Assembly (NCBI GenBank): GCA_000149265.1
Contig: CH003196.1
Coordinates: 1 to 64,000 of the forward strand
Direction: 5' to 3'
Length of the DNA: 64,000 nucleotides
From: Ciona savignyi
Taxonomy: Eukaryota > Chordata > Ascidiacea > Phlebobranchia > Cionidae
Below the pieces are notes generated by a model that was not told where the DNA came from, searched no databases, and worked only from the letters and a program-made list of their open reading frames with translations. Positions 1 to 13,779 of this stretch are shown here, one piece after another (positions within the stretch are counted from its first letter, which is position 1; each line of letters starts with the position of its first letter). A program made the translations under genes and the position numbers.

Positions 1-278
1 CTGGACAGGAAATACATTTTAATTGTTTATAATCAATTATATTACATTAAAACCTAATGGGTTGACAGTAAATTAATATGAAGAATTATTTAAATGAAAC
101 ATCACAGAATAAAAATGTCTGTTGCATAGTGCAATGGTGGAACAAAGATAGCTAATAAAGAAATGCATTTACAAGTCCTACACTATGTTTTATATTAATA
201 TAATGCAAATCTGATTGTTCTTTAATCTTTAGAATAGTAATAATAATAACACAATAATCTTAAGGTTATCAGATAAAC

Positions 279-284
279 TTTATT
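279..284 (-). terminator. Polyadenylation signal AATAAA of the KLHL gene
   Basis: AATAAA on the minus strand lies about 211 nt after the KLHL stop codon. It is the nearest good signal on that strand. The rest of 1-494 looks like 3' UTR or flank with no other feature. Confidence 0.5.
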
Positions 285-494
285 TGAATGGAAATGGGTG
301 AATATCAATGTAAACAACATAACAATGTCCATCCTGCTGCATTAGAGCAACCAGCACTGTGCTATGATAGTAAAATAAAACATATGCTGTGCATCTACCA
401 TAGTAAAAAACAGCAGTTTATTAACATAATATATCAACATGTTGCAATAAACGCTGAATGGTGGCCACAAAGTGTTTCTTTCATTCTTACAAGT

Positions 495-3400
495 TCAAAC
501 AGCGACCAGAGAATGGTAGAATAACTCTGCTTCAGTTTCACCAACGATGCTCCACTTGTCAGTTTGGGGATCGTAACATTCAATCGATGTTACAACTTGC
601 TTGTTGGAATCCAACCTACAAGAGAGAATCAGTAACATAATAATCACCATATATTATAAATCCTCAAATATTCCGAGTGATAATAAGTACAATCGATTTG
701 TGGATTGATAGTTCAATTGTAAACTGCTGGGTAAACTACTATATTTGGATGTTTGTTCACAAGAACTTTTATATTAATTATGCCTAATTGAAAGTATTAT
801 TTTCTATACATTCGGATATTTAGCTTTATTACCGAATAGAGTAAAAACCCAATTGCTGGTCCAATTATTGATCTTTAAATACTTTTGTTGTTTTCACTTA
901 TGCTATTTACATTTGAACATGCACAGAGAATAAAGACAAGTTTACCAACACAACAAACTGACAAGAAATATATTTACCCTCCAACAACATAAATCTTGTT
1001 CTGAGCAACACAAGCTGCAAAGGAACTTCGTTCAATATTCATCTCCGACACAAAACTCCAAGTTCCATCGTTAACATTGTATTTCTCCACTGATTTGAGT
1101 GTCTGCTTTCCATCATGGCCAGCTTAATACAAGAAGAAATATTTGCATTTAATTAAGCAATAGTACTAAGTTAATAATATAATTTATTTCTATTGCACGT
1201 CATGTTAACTATAATATTTATTTACCTATATTTATTACCTTTTTTTATTATTACTTTCCTATATTTTTCCCCTATCCTCCCACTGCACACTTCTCCCACA
1301 AAGCTCTGTGTTTTGCTTTGTTTTCTTTTATTTGTTGAAATTAAATAGCTTTGTAACAATTTGACTATTTGACCATCACTGTATTAGCCCACTGTGTACT
1401 ATTTTAACTCACAGCATGCGGTCTTATTTTAAACATTTCACCATTTTAGTCACAGGGGTTTTTACTGTTAATGACATGCCGATGGCAATTTGTATTTGTA
1501 GTGCTGTTTTCTTTTTAGTTTATTGCTGGCCCTAATGGTATGGCTCTATTTATTGCTTTACGTCACATCTTTTTAGTAATTCACCAGCACTTTATTTTAT
1601 TTATTGTTATTATTCACTGTCTTTCTCCTCTTAAATTTCTGTTAGCAGTCTACAAGACCTGCCCAGAAATTATTGTTTCAGTTGTAAAGATATTTTTCAG
1701 TTGTAAAGAGACTTCATACATTCAACTGTTTCGGACTTACTATTTATTATTTACACACAAAAAAAAGCGGAAGCTTGCTGCTGTTTGTCTCTATTTTATC
1801 CTATCTCCTTAACTTAAAATAATTGTGCCATTCTTTTTTATTGTAACAAAGGAGCAAAAAATAAACTAACTAATTAACATGTTAAATGAGCCCTCTACTT
1901 TAACTGTGTGTTGCAGTAAAAGGTGCTGATTTCATATTCCTCTGCTAATTATTTCTAACGTTTTATGGCCACTACTTAATTACCTGGCACAATGGAAAAA
2001 ATAATAAACCATCATCATTCAACATGCATTACAATGTGTAAGTACAATTGGGGAATATTGGATGGTGATGGTTTCATAGGAAAGCCGCACAGTGGGTACA
2101 ATGTTTCTGATGGTTGATTAGTATATAATAATAACCTTGTTGGTGTTATGAAATTAAAAATACCACACTGTATATAAATGTAAATTCAAGTAAATTCATA
2201 GATTCACCCGAAGCATAAATGGCGTTGTCCATCACCACAGCAACAAACCACTTTCGTGGTGTTTGCATAGAAGCAACTTCTGTCCAAGACTCCAATGTTC
2301 GATCATAGCACTCAACTGAAGATGTTACTTCTGTCCCAATCCTTCCACAAAGTAAATATATCTGATCTACGTAAATTGGAACTTGAATTGGAACTTATTA
2401 TAAATAATTCTTGTTAAATAAAGATTTTCATTTACTTTTACAATTATAGATAGACAAAAAATAAAGACTTATCTTCAACAAATTTACAAAAATACTTATT
2501 GCCCAATTCCTGCTAAATTACTTCCCGAGAAGTGGTAGAGTTTATTTGTTTTAATATCATATGTTAACGGAATATATTTGATTCCTTGCATTTGACTTAT
2601 CATTGCAATGGAATTTGGTATGTGGTATAACTCATTGTATTAGCTCTGGTAACTTGACTAGAATGGTGTGCATGTTCCAGAGCCCAGCCCTTTACCAAAT
2701 GCCAGGGATAAAGATGAGATAATAACTTATTTAATGCAGACAAGAGATTAAAAATGCATGTCAAGCTGCCCAAGCATATGCGCTAACTAAGAATACAATG
2801 TTTAGAATCTACAAATGCACCAATTATCAAATCGGCTGCATACCATATCCCCAGTGGCCATGCATGTAACTAATAATAACACACCTTGACATTAGGAAGG
2901 AGGTTTTACATTAAAGTTGGTTTGTAAAGATTAATAATCTTATGATTCTGTAAATAATAAATAAGAAAATATGACTTGTAAACATTGGAATAAGAATGCA
3001 AGCATTAATACGAATTTAACATCTACCTTGAAAGACAACAACAGAATGACCGCTTCTAGCTTTATGCATTGCTTTAGAATTAATCCATTTGTTCATTGGA
3101 ACAACATAACATTCACCCGACGAAACACGAGTGCTTGTATGATCAGCCCCACCAAATGTAAAGATTAAACCTGGGGTACGAACACATTAGAACACATCAC
3201 CTTACAAAACATGTAGAAACACAACCATTTAAAACAGCAGCATCATGAACATATCTCTTGACATTCATTGAACCTGCCTCCTTCCATTCTAATTTCTTTT
3301 TCTTTAAATCCATTCGATGAACAATGTTATACACGATAAATTTGTCATCAGTTTTATTGCACCCACCAAAGTAATAGAGAACATCATCGATAACAACAGC

Positions 3401-6400
3401 CGATCCACTTTCACGACCAAGTGGTAGATTCTGTGATAAATAAACTTTTTATTACTAGACACACATAAAAAACCCCTGAAGGATGTGAATTGCTTCGTAT
3501 GTATTCATTTATTTTATCGTTTTACCGCTGTGGTGTTGTGTGGTTGATGCGACTCACACTGCACAATCCTTGTGCAATATAAATTATAAGTCAAATAAAT
3601 CTAATATTAAACAAAGTATGACATTACTTATTACAACCAGAGAATGTCAACCACGTGTATAACCACTACTATTTGTAAAACACATGTTGTATGCCATATA
3701 TTTATGCTACATGGTCCCTAACCACATTTTGTACTTTATACGCCGAGTATGTAGTTTGTTTCTGCAAGCATAAACGCATGGGTCCCATAGTTATCAAACC
3801 AAACTTCTTTTCCATTGGTAGGTAAAAAAACGTCTTAAATTTATGAACATTTCACCACAATTTTTTTAAATTAAAGTTTCTTTTTAAGCGCTGTAGTGAA
3901 ATGAAACTAAATTCCCAAAACAGCCCGAATTAGTTTTTCATGGTTTCAGGGAATTACCCTAGGTTTAATACATAAGTTTCTGTCTTTACATATATGGGCT
4001 ATGGTTGTATAACAATTCTTTAAGTTTTAATATGATTGGCGATTCCTTGTCTGATTTGTCGATCTCCTTGTTGAAGATGTGAGTACGATATGGCATGCCT
4101 GTCACAATCATAATTCAGAAACATATCTTCGTTTTTAAGGGAATTACCCTAATAAATGTTTTCTTTCTTTTAATTGGCACAGAGTATTTAATGGTCTAAC
4201 ATTTTACCAAATGTGATTCAAATTGGAGCTGCGGTTCAAGCAATATGCGCAAAAAAGCTATTTTTTAGAAAAAAATAGCGTTTTGGTGTTTAACGTCTCA
4301 GGAGAATTCCCTGGATTTATTACCCAAAATGTTGGTTTCTGCATATCTAGGTCATGTTGTCTAACAAAAAACAAGGTTTGATTGCGATTTTATTTTTCCG
4401 TCTGGTAGATGTCGGGGCGACATGGCATGCTTGTCACAATCGTGATTGGAGAACAAAATCTTATTTTTTAGGGTATTTCCCTAGGTAATTTTTTTATTTC
4501 TTCTAAGTGTTAAATCAGTTACTAATGCAGTTACATTCCACCGAATATAATTTAAATTGGAGCAGCCCTTCAAGCGCTATGGGCAAAAAAAGCTATTTTT
4601 TTAGAAAAAATACCGTTTATGGCTTTTAACGTCTTAGGGAATTAAAAATATTTAAAAAAAAACAAAAAAATATTTAAAAAAATATTTGATACAAAATTGT
4701 TAAAATGCGGGAAAATGGTCGTCGTACTTATAATTTCCCAGGTGTGAATTACAAATTTTATGCATTTTATAAATTTTATACATTTTAATATATATTCCTG
4801 TTATTATGGGGTGTTAAACGTGACTAATTAACGGTTTAAGGGCGGTTGAGTGTTAGGGTGTTTTCCGGTATATGATTCATGATGGATATATATTTACGCA
4901 TGATTTATATATTTTAAAAAATTTTCGGTGATAACTTGTGGTATGTATAGTTCAATTGTGCTTTTCCAGGTTCATTTTATTCATCTATAACTTCCTTTAC
5001 AATGTGAAGTAAATAATCCCTACCAGTCCCGATATATCTGTAACACTTACACAAAAATGTTAAAAATTTGACTATTTTTTTTTAAATTAATGAAAGCGGA
5101 AATTTTACTTTTTTTTAAAAAACAAAAGGTTATGGCAAACTATAAGCTAGCTTAATTCCTGAAAATTTCAACCTTATTGGATAACATATTTTACCCAATG
5201 ACCTGATGACCAGAAAAAAAAACAAAGTAAAATGGAAATGTGTTTCCTTTGGAATCAAAGAGAACCCATAATTATATAAGGAACAGAACATGTAGTTTGT
5301 TCAATCAGTAAGCAACATGTTTAAGATATATAAAAATGCTATAGGTTAATGCGAGAATGTTGTTATTCTAATATATTATTTTGTATTTCATGTGACAGCA
5401 TTATTTTCTCTTATTTGCCCTTTTATCCTTTGTTTTTCTTTATTTTTGTACGTGTGTAAGGCGTGGTTTTACTTATAATTAGTTAAACATAGTCAGTTAA
5501 GACTATACCTAAACCATGGCAAAGGCAATCTGTACTTATAAAAAGAGTGATAAGCACAGATTGTAGTGAAAGGATTGCTATTACAATTCCCCCAAACTAA
5601 GGTTTTTATTTTAATTTTGTTTTTCACAATAAAAGCACAAAGCAGTACCATTAATAATAATTCGGAAAACGAGAAAAAAACGGAAAAACGACAGTCGTTA
5701 AAACACATCTACAAACCAATGAATTATTTACATACTCATACATGGCCGCCAAGACCAACAATTAATTTATATTATTCTGTGTTAATTATTTATAGTTTTA
5801 ATTTATTTATATTTTGTTCATTCATTTCAGTTACCGCATTCAATGTATTTTAAAAACATTGGATGAAAAAGTGAGCGTAAAAGTTAAAGTTAAGATGACA
5901 TCATGAGAATAACCATGCAATCCAACAGGTGGATGTGCCTTGTCTTTACTACATGTATGGCTTGATGTCCAGATAACTTTGTTTATGTATGTTAATCTAC
6001 CAATGAAGATACAATTTGTCATTCATGTCAAACTGCTGTTTTATATGCTTAAAAAACAACAACGAGAAACTTACCGGCAGTTCACTCCATTTCTGTGTTT
6101 GCAAATCATATTTAAAAACTTTGTTTAAAGTCTCGTTCCCACCAATTAAGATGATAGAACTCTCTAATAATAGAAGGAATAAATAAGATGTCACACTAGC
6201 ACACTTGTATTTACAACAGGTCCATAATTAAAATAAACTTTCCAGGCACCTTACATATCAGGTGAATCGTATTCAGGTGAATCATACCAAACCACAGCAA
6301 TATCCAATATTAACAAATACACAGAAATAACTACAGGACAAAGGTAAGAACCACAGCCCTTGAAGAAAGTATTAATCTTAATATTGACCACTTATGATAA

Positions 6401-8521
6401 TATTGACTTATAACAAGTGCCATCAAACAGGGTAAAACAAAACTTTAATTTCAACCAACATAACCAACAGATATATTTGCATCGCGATTTCAAAAAAATA
6501 TATCTATTTTTAGTAAATGCGAGTCAAAAATATGGAAATGATTATAATAAAAATTCATTTATACCCTTTTTCTTCAACTTTTGAGCCATAGCTTGGCAGT
6601 GCTCATAAAACCAATCACGTTGCACTCGAAGTAAAATCTAAATACAATTTATAATGAAATATTTCAGATATTTGTCTAGCTGGGTAGCTCATGTAAGCTG
6701 GAAGCTGTGAGTTTGAATCCAGCTTTTGGACAGTTGTTCTGTGGCAATCCACTTTGCCAAACCGGATGGATGATTTGGTAGAACAAAAAAGAAAACACAC
6801 ATCCATTATACAACATACTACTATAGTTTAGATAACCCAAATGTCGACTGGTGAATAAACACAAATGGTATGATGCCTGCATTTCCTCAACATCAGAAAT
6901 AATCAGAAGTATCCTATTTTGCCCATTCTCACCTCGATGGCATCCACATCACCAAGAATCTCATTTGACAAGCCATCGGAATTAACAAACTTGATGAGTT
7001 CGTTTAAGTAACCTTCCCTGGCAGCCACATCAAACTTAACCCAGTTCATGACAGCAGTGTAAACCAAATCAGGACAAACCTGTATGGATGGTTTGGTCAT
7101 TGGCATCCTTAGATTTATATTGAAGGATTTATCAACTAGTTTGTGAAAGAAATCCATGTTAGTTTGCTTCAAATGTTCTTTACTTTATTTGATCGGATAA
7201 TGAATATTTTCAGGAGGGTAATATATATTGGAGATATTATCCACAGTACTCATTATAAATAATGCTTTTGCCATATAAATTATATAACTACATTATTTAG
7301 CAATTTATTGGTAAACAAACACGCCTCATTTTTATTTTGCTTTTATAAATTATTTTCCACCATTTTGTATGTATCTGTAACTAAGGTAAGTAAAGAAAAA
7401 AAAATCACCCTTATTTTTTTTTCTTTAATTATTCTTAATATAACAAGGACAGATTGCTAGTATACATAGATATATTGATTATAAAAGAACAGGCTTGCAC
7501 TTAGGTAAGCAATAATCAAACAAGCAGACAAAATCAACCTTTTTATGAGTTTCCTCAATGAGCTTCACAACTTGATCTTTGGACAGTTGCTGGAAATCAT
7601 GGAGGCTGATAATTTGTTTATAACTGTCAATGATAAATTGGTTGACTTTGCTTTTTAACTTTGGAACATCGTATCTATCAACCAATGCATGGATCGTCAA
7701 ACAGTTTTGAACAGAAATTGAACCCGATAGATATTCGACGCACAATATCCGGGCAGCTGAAATTAGAAAATATTAAACAAACATGTGTAACCAATCACTA
7801 ACACTTAATTTAGCTTTGACAGGGATGGAATACTGTGGGTGATGGGGTGGTGGGCACAACAGTTGATATAACACATCAGCTACAGATACTATGACTTCCA
7901 ATATAGTGAGGATACAATTTATTAACACAACAAATTACAGCAAGCAAACAGTCAGAAATATATTATTCCTACATTCCATTTGCAAGTAATCAGAGACTGC
8001 CAGAATATTGCAAGCATTGTTGCTATTGATCTCGATTCGTCCAGTATACATAAACTCCACAAGAGCCTCCATGGTTCCAAAATCTACATCTTGGACTGCT
8101 ACACTATCCTTGTACTTCTCCTTCATCTAGAATAAATCCATGGATTAAATTTATATTCCAAGCAAAATATACCAGTGCCTCCAAGCAGTGTACTTAAAGT
8201 GCACATAAGTTTTGTTCTGACTAAATGCTTGGTAAACCAAGTTATACATAAGTTCTACTTTGAATCATTACATCATCAATAACAATTAATAAAAACAAAC
8301 CTCGGTTGTAAACATGGTTTTAAAGAAATTGGAAAAACATGAGAGAACCATCTATATTTGCTTGAATGTTGTTCCCTTTCACATCAAATTGTGATATCGT
8401 TAAAATCACCATCTATCCGCGATTTGTTGGCAAATTGAAGAAGGGCAGATCCATGGTCTATGTTGTAAGTTTTGTCAGAACTTGTTCCACTGATAGACAG
8501 TGTCATTTTTTGAAGCGACAT
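495..8521 (-). CDS. Kelch-like (BTB-BACK-Kelch) protein, 11 exons, first exon frame-broken
   Basis: KLHL proteins are substrate adaptors of Cullin-3 ubiquitin ligases; the BTB domain binds CUL3 and the Kelch propeller binds the target. Exons on the minus strand, by splice sites and phase: 8301-8521, 7973-8126, 7539-7756, 6933-7079, 6565-6637, 6075-6163, 3274-3430, 3027-3170, 2208-2381, 978-1122, 495-615. Exon 1 starts with MSLQKM and carries the BTB start (FNDITI, then MVLSCFSNFFKTMF). Exon 2 has VEFMYTGRI. Exons 3-5 are the BACK domain (YLSGSIS, VMNWVKFD, DWFYEHCQ). Exons 6-11 carry Kelch blades with GG, Y and W signatures (ILIGG, WSELP, YYFGG, FTFGG, IYVVGG, ECYDPQTDKW). Exons 2-11 form one open frame of 473 codons. 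Exon 1 (221 nt) needs two one-base shifts, near 8380 and 8351, to join its BTB pieces, so the gene is either broken or misassembled here. Expected length is about 546 aa, normal for KLHL. I cannot name the orthologue. Confidence 0.85.
3640..4640. repeat. Dispersed ~330-bp tandem repeat (GGGAATTCCC family), copy 1
   Basis: This block in KLHL intron 6 shares long blocks with 28285-29560. One shared block is TTTGTTTCTGCAAGCATAAA followed by CGCATGGGTCCC. Another is a unit with GGGAATTACCCTAGG or GGAGAATTCCCTGG, then CATGCCTGTCACAATC, then a stretch similar to GGTATTTCCCTAGGTAA. The unit recurs at about 330 bp. It contains no coding frame, no terminal inverted repeat that I could find and no tRNA-like head. 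The remainder of the intron (4640-6070) is AT-rich with nothing recognisable. Confidence 0.6.
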
Positions 8522-8723
8522 ACTAATTTGACATTATGTCTGCAAGAATATAGTATAATGAAAATCTGCAAAGGCATGTTATCATGTAACATACAGACTC
8601 TTATACCACAAATTGTTGGCAGAACTTGTTACACTAATAGACAGTGTAATTTTTATCAACGAAATTTATCAATTTTTAAAGTGCAAAATAAAATAATAAA
8701 GCAAAATTAAATGTAAATTTTTA

Positions 8724-9028
8724 GGATCGGGATAGGAAGATAGGATAGGATATTCATCTTTATCCCCGTGAATGGGAAAACCAAGGGGGTTAACACATGG
8801 GCAATCGTCAGATCACCTTGCGCCAACCGTCGGGTTACCGGAGCTATTGCAGTGTGTTGTATATGATAGACACTTTCCTTCAATTTGGTAGAACCCATTA
8901 ATCCGCTGGGTTCAGGCAATGTCCGTAAAGTGCCTTGCCCAACGACACAACAGACTAGCTAGCGACCAGTTTCGCACCTCCAACCTTTCGATTGAAAGGC
9001 GACGCACTTAACCGTTAGGCCAACGGGG
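8724..9028 (-). mobile_element. SINE family A, near full length
   Basis: The tRNA-like head lies at the right end (about 8985-9028) and the CCTATCC-rich tail at the left. It has the family's conserved body blocks: GTTCTACCAAATTGAAGGAA, CAATAGCTCCGGTAACCCGA and ACGGGGATAAA. The family is described at 47510-47806. Confidence 0.85.
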
Positions 9029-9036
9029 GGGGGGGA

Positions 9037-9246
9037 ATAAAAGGAGGGAAAGCAGGAAGGCGGTAAGGAGGGAAACTGCATGCTAAAATAAATATTATGA
9101 CATTAGGGTTAGTTTTAAACTTGGGGCTAGAGTTAGGGTTATTCTTGGGGTTGAGATTACTGTTTAGGGATCGGTTATAATTAGTTTTTGTAATTTTAGT
9201 GAGCAGTTTTCCTACTTCCCTTCTTCCCGCTTTCCCTCCTTTTAGC
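9037..9246. mobile_element. Foldback/MITE element with telomere-like core, copy 1
   Basis: Inverted arms of about 45 bp (AAAAGGAGGGAAAGC at the left and GCTTTCCCTCCTTTTAG at the right) enclose a core with degenerate TTAGGG-like units (TTAGGGTTAG, GAGTTAGGGTT). Three more copies lie at 49613-49818, 62136-62329 and 62400-62550. There is no ORF. Confidence 0.7.
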
Positions 9247-12200
9247 GTTGTCCGACGGGCCGGACCTTTTATATACTAATATCTTAAAATAACTTTTGTA
9301 ATAAAATAATATTAAAAAAAACATATAGATATAACTACCTAATGAAATAATTGTACCGACCGCAAAATAAATATTGGAATCAAACAAACAACACTGGTCA
9401 AACGGAGATTTGTACCACTGTGATAAGGCTCCTGTTTACGGCCAAATGACCTTGTTAAATCCCAATGTTATTGTTGTAAGTTATTCTCAAACAAAACAAT
9501 TAATGTCTAAGAATGTTGATTTCCAAAACGAATCCACAAATTATAAAGCAAGATACGGTTCTGTAAATATAAGATATATCTTTGTATACCTTGGTTTTTA
9601 GTTAGAAAAATATTGGAACATTAAATTCAAGAATTTGATATGCAATAATTATTAAAATTAGTTAATTTTAAGGGTATGAACTGTTCATCAACATTATTAT
9701 TCCTTAATACAAAACTAAGGAGGATTAAGTACCTATTGTGGATAAAATGTCAGGGTATTCCCCCGATGTTGAAAATAAGTTTCGCAACGCTTATCTTCAC
9801 ATAGATTGAGGTAACATGAAACCTCTGTGTCAAGTTTTATCGTGGACATTTGAAACTTCTGTGGTTTCACCAACTATTGTGGTTTCACCAACGCATTTCC
9901 ATTACGTACTCGACTGTGGGCATGAGGTGTAGCACGACACTTTACATTGCTCCAACCTAGTGGTATCTAATAGGCCTAAGTTGTTCAAATTAAAAGTCAT
10001 ATCTACTTATTCACACACTGTAAAAGCTTCTTTAACTTAACTGTGTGCTTCCTGTATAACTAAAATATGAGCATGGGATAAAAGATATGCCTAAAGACTT
10101 ACAAACCTGAAAGTTGTCGCAACATCTGATACTACGAACTATATGTGTAATTTGTTCCTTGGTTAAACTGATCTCTCGTACTGTTTATGCTGATTCTGAA
10201 GCCTGTCGTATCGACATAATTGGCTGCTATACCGAAATCGTTCCAAGAAAACTACAAGGAACAAAGGAATCTCTAAATGACGAACGACGGTCTAAATTCA
10301 CGATGCGATCAATGCAACTTCTAAATTCAACGTGCGGAGATAATCCATTGTATCGAGCGCAAGCATTATCTATTCTGCGTTTTTAGATATTCTGCATCGC
10401 ATTTTTTCCTTGGAGCCAAATCGCATATAAAAGACCTCATTTTATCAGAGAAAGACAGACACCAGTTGTCTAGGCTTACAGAACTGTGTTCCCAATCCAC
10501 AGTATGTGTAGCCTAGGCTCCGGTGCTCTCGAGGGCGGTTACGCTTAACGTACCCTACATCCCGTCCCCATTTATAAATCTACGTAGCCGGTTATGCTTA
10601 TGCATTATTGTACTTGTACCGTTGCGTTATCGGAGTCAAACTGTAATAATAAAGTAAAACTACTACCCGTCTACTTTGTAAAGTCAAGTTAGTTATTATA
10701 TTCAATAAGCAGCCGCTACAAGCCAAATCCAATACACCTGTGTATAAAGGTTCATCTAGAAATGCACCTGTGTTGTCTCCACTGTACACTGTTGCAACTC
10801 TTGGTGAAGTGACTGATCTTGCCATTTTAAACAAATCAGCCACATCTGATTTGTGCAGAAAAACTACTGGAATACGACAACCACAGTAAGACTAAACGAT
10901 CAACCTGTCACTGGCTTTGACACAGATACAACGACTATAACAAACCTTTTGTAGCATTCATCTGGACCGCTGTAACGCTAAGTAATGACCTATTACAAAG
11001 ACAGTTCCAACAATCCTTTTCAACCATCCTTTTGTATGCCTACTATTCTGCTGATCGTGAGGATATTTTTATTGATTTTAGGCGGGTGTATTCCTTGTCA
11101 ATTAATCAAAATATTAAGTTTACATAAACCTTGGCTTAGTTGGTATCTAGTACAAATTGAGGTTCGTCTATCCGTGTAAACTTTCATTAAAATTCCAGGC
11201 TCTTGTGAGTATTTTATACTAGCTTCTTCAGCTGCTAAAATGTTGAATATTCGTAGGTAAATTTGGTCCATTTGTATATGTTGTTTATGGTAATTTATGG
11301 TAATTGTGCAAGTCCTTACATGATTTATTATGGTCATTGTGCAAGTCCTTGCATTACGCGTACAGCGTTAACTTAAGTGTTACCATTCAGCATAAGTTAT
11401 ATGGAATTTTCTGCTTATTTCAGTACTTCCATTTAAATCAGCTTGAAACATTTTTTACCGGGCTTAGTTTCTAAAGTTGCCAAAGACCGTAAAAACACTT
11501 GTGCATTATTCGCAACGAGTGCCCGGTGAGGCTGGGGACACCACGAGACACTGAAAGCATCCCATGCGACTCCGGGAAGAATTGTTAGCAAGACATGCGG
11601 GGTTACTGACACATCATGTGCCGAAACCACTACGAGTATATGCGAGGAAGTGAAACGGGTCCTCACGAACCATTATAATCAAATATTACAAGGCACTGGT
11701 GACATGTCTTAGTTAGATCGCTATACTTTATTATCATGTAGACACCTGGCCTTTAATGGTGCACGTGGTACGACAACCAAGACTTCTAGCCGAATACAAT
11801 ATATAATATCTCATTAATACACTCACAGTCGGCACACTTGCATTCAGACACAACATATCGTGGTGAGCGAGATAAGGACATAAGGGGACTTTATAATGTT
11901 AGAAATCAATGCATGTGGCTGTGACAAATCATTTTGTAAGGATTTCTCACAATCATGTTAATTACACGGATTCAATCATCACCACACGTCATCAAACTTA
12001 GACACTTCAAGTTCTATTGCATTCCTACCCGTTGTCACTTTCAGTATAAATCTCTGTGTTTTGTTCTTCCACATAAATCCACTTGGGAGTCACCACCCAA
12101 CCCTTGTACCTGCCGCTGGCACCGATGCTCCGTGTGGTGAGATACAAATATCATGGGTGTTCGTGGTTACTTACCATTTTTAACAAACTATTGCGCCAGT

Positions 12201-12574
12201 CCCTTAAATAAACAGGGCTCTAAATGATTAAAAGTAAAATAATCTATTTCAATAACGCCTTTATATGATTTTATTTCAAGCTATAATTATTTTCTAGTAA
12301 AATCTCCAAAATGAAAAGAGACCTCAATGCTTTCGCCCAAGAAAGGGAGGAACCAATCACTGAAAAATAAGGTTGATGTTTTATTACAATCAAGCAACGA
12401 ATTCTGAAGCTGCTTGTACATTGGGTTCTGAGAGTTTAATTGCAAACATTTATTTGTCATTCAACATCTAACTTAAGTGCAATCAATATTTTAGGTTATA
12501 TGAAATAATTACCGCTTACCAAAAGCAAACATTATTTGGGAAATTTTTCAATGTTAAAAATAAGTTTTAAACCG
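9247..12574. other. Intergenic stretch without an assignable gene
   Basis: I see no assignable gene here, only short frames. A 90-codon plus-strand frame at 10114-10386 has a hydrophobic start and several Cys but no recognisable domain. The segment 10710-10885, listed separately, looks like an exon. The 11400-11900 part is less AT-rich and unassigned. Confidence 0.4.
10710..10885 (+). CDS. Possible orphan coding exon
   Basis: An open frame (…TPVYKGSSRN, LSPLYTVATLGEVTDLAIL…) is bounded by an acceptor-like ATTCAATAAG and a good donor CA/GTAAGA. Its composition is protein-like and it has few low-complexity residues. I found no neighbouring exon that would join it in phase, and I do not recognise a family. 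It may belong to an unrecognised gene or be a decayed exon. Confidence 0.25.
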
Positions 12575-12740
12575 GTTAAAATGGTGGTTTAGTGCGACGC
12601 CCTACAACCAAAATTTTAAAGTTCGAAACTGGTCGTTAGCTAGTTGGTTGTATCCTTGGGAAAGGCACTTAATGGACATTGGCTGAACCAAGCAGATTAA
12701 TGGTTTCTATCAAATGAAGGAACATTTGAATTATAAACAA
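12575..12740 (+). mobile_element. SINE family A, 3'-truncated
   Basis: It has a tRNA-like head (TTTAGTGCGACGCC, then GTTCGAAACTGGTCG) and the start of the body, and it stops before the tail. A minus-oriented copy follows about 50 bp later, so the pair is head-out. Confidence 0.75.
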
Positions 12741-12792
12741 CCACAATGCGAAAGCACCAGTAAACACCCCTTTTTCCATTTACGAAATATAC

Positions 12793-13053
12793 TATAGGAT
12801 AGGATATTCATGCTTATTTGCGTATATGGGAAAACCAAGTGGGGTGGTTAACACACGGGAAATCGTCAGATCACCTCGCGCCCATCGTCAAGTTACCGGA
12901 GCTATTGCAGTGTGTTGTGTATGATAGACACGTTTTTTTAATTTGGTAGAACCCATTAATTCGTTCAGGAAATTTCCGTTAAGTTGCGACCAGTTCAGAA
13001 CCTGCAACCTTTCGTTTAAAAGGCGACGCACTGAACTGCCAGACTAACCGGTC
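12793..13053 (-). mobile_element. SINE family A
   Basis: A nearly complete copy running from the tail (ATAGGATAGGATATTCATG) to the head, which reads CAGACTAACCGGTC on the plus strand. Confidence 0.8.
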
Positions 13054-13204
13054 CTAGTTACTGTAAGAAATCCAAAAGACCATTTAGTTCGTTGCACAAG
13101 CTGTGTACAAAGCTTCCTAATCCAAACGAACTTCTGCCCGATAAATAGAACGATTTCTTTCATTTCTTTGTCTCTGCATGGCTAGTATTTTTTGATAATC
13201 GCTC

Positions 13205-13360
13205 ATAGCCACATTCTCCCACGCACTAAAATCCGTTCTGGTTACCGGTGCTATTGAAGTGTGTTAGGTATGATTTACACGTTCCATTATTTTAGTAAAG
13301 TTCATTATTCCACTAGGTTCTGACAATGTCCGTTAAGTGTTTTCCCTAAGAAATAATTAT
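13205..13360 (-). mobile_element. SINE family A, internal fragment
   Basis: Only body blocks are recognisable: GGTTACCGGTGCTATTGAAG and GGTTCTGACAATGTCCGTTA. Both ends are missing. Confidence 0.55.
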
Positions 13361-13779
13361 CTTAGGGAAATCGGAGATTGAAAAAAATATTTCTCAGTCG
13401 CTTATCGGATTTGATGAATGAGATGTTAAAAGAAAAATTGTATTCTCGATATATTACTTTTACGTATACTTCCTAGTGTATTTTTACTCTGTTATATCTA
13501 ATGCCAAATAAATTAAAATTAACAAAACAAATATTTTGTTAAATGATCAGCAGGAATGTTAGAGAATGCAAAACAGTATCCAGAACTGCGGTTGTACCTA
13601 ATTGCAGGGATCTTGCTTGGACCTAAAAGAAGGAAAAATTAAAACCGCATTCGAGTAAAAATAACCCATAATTGCAAAGTATAATCATGTCTCAATTATA
13701 TACAATACAATATCTCTAGTAACCAATTTGGGGGCACATTTTACCATCTAAATATAACAACGGGCCAGCAAAATAACAG

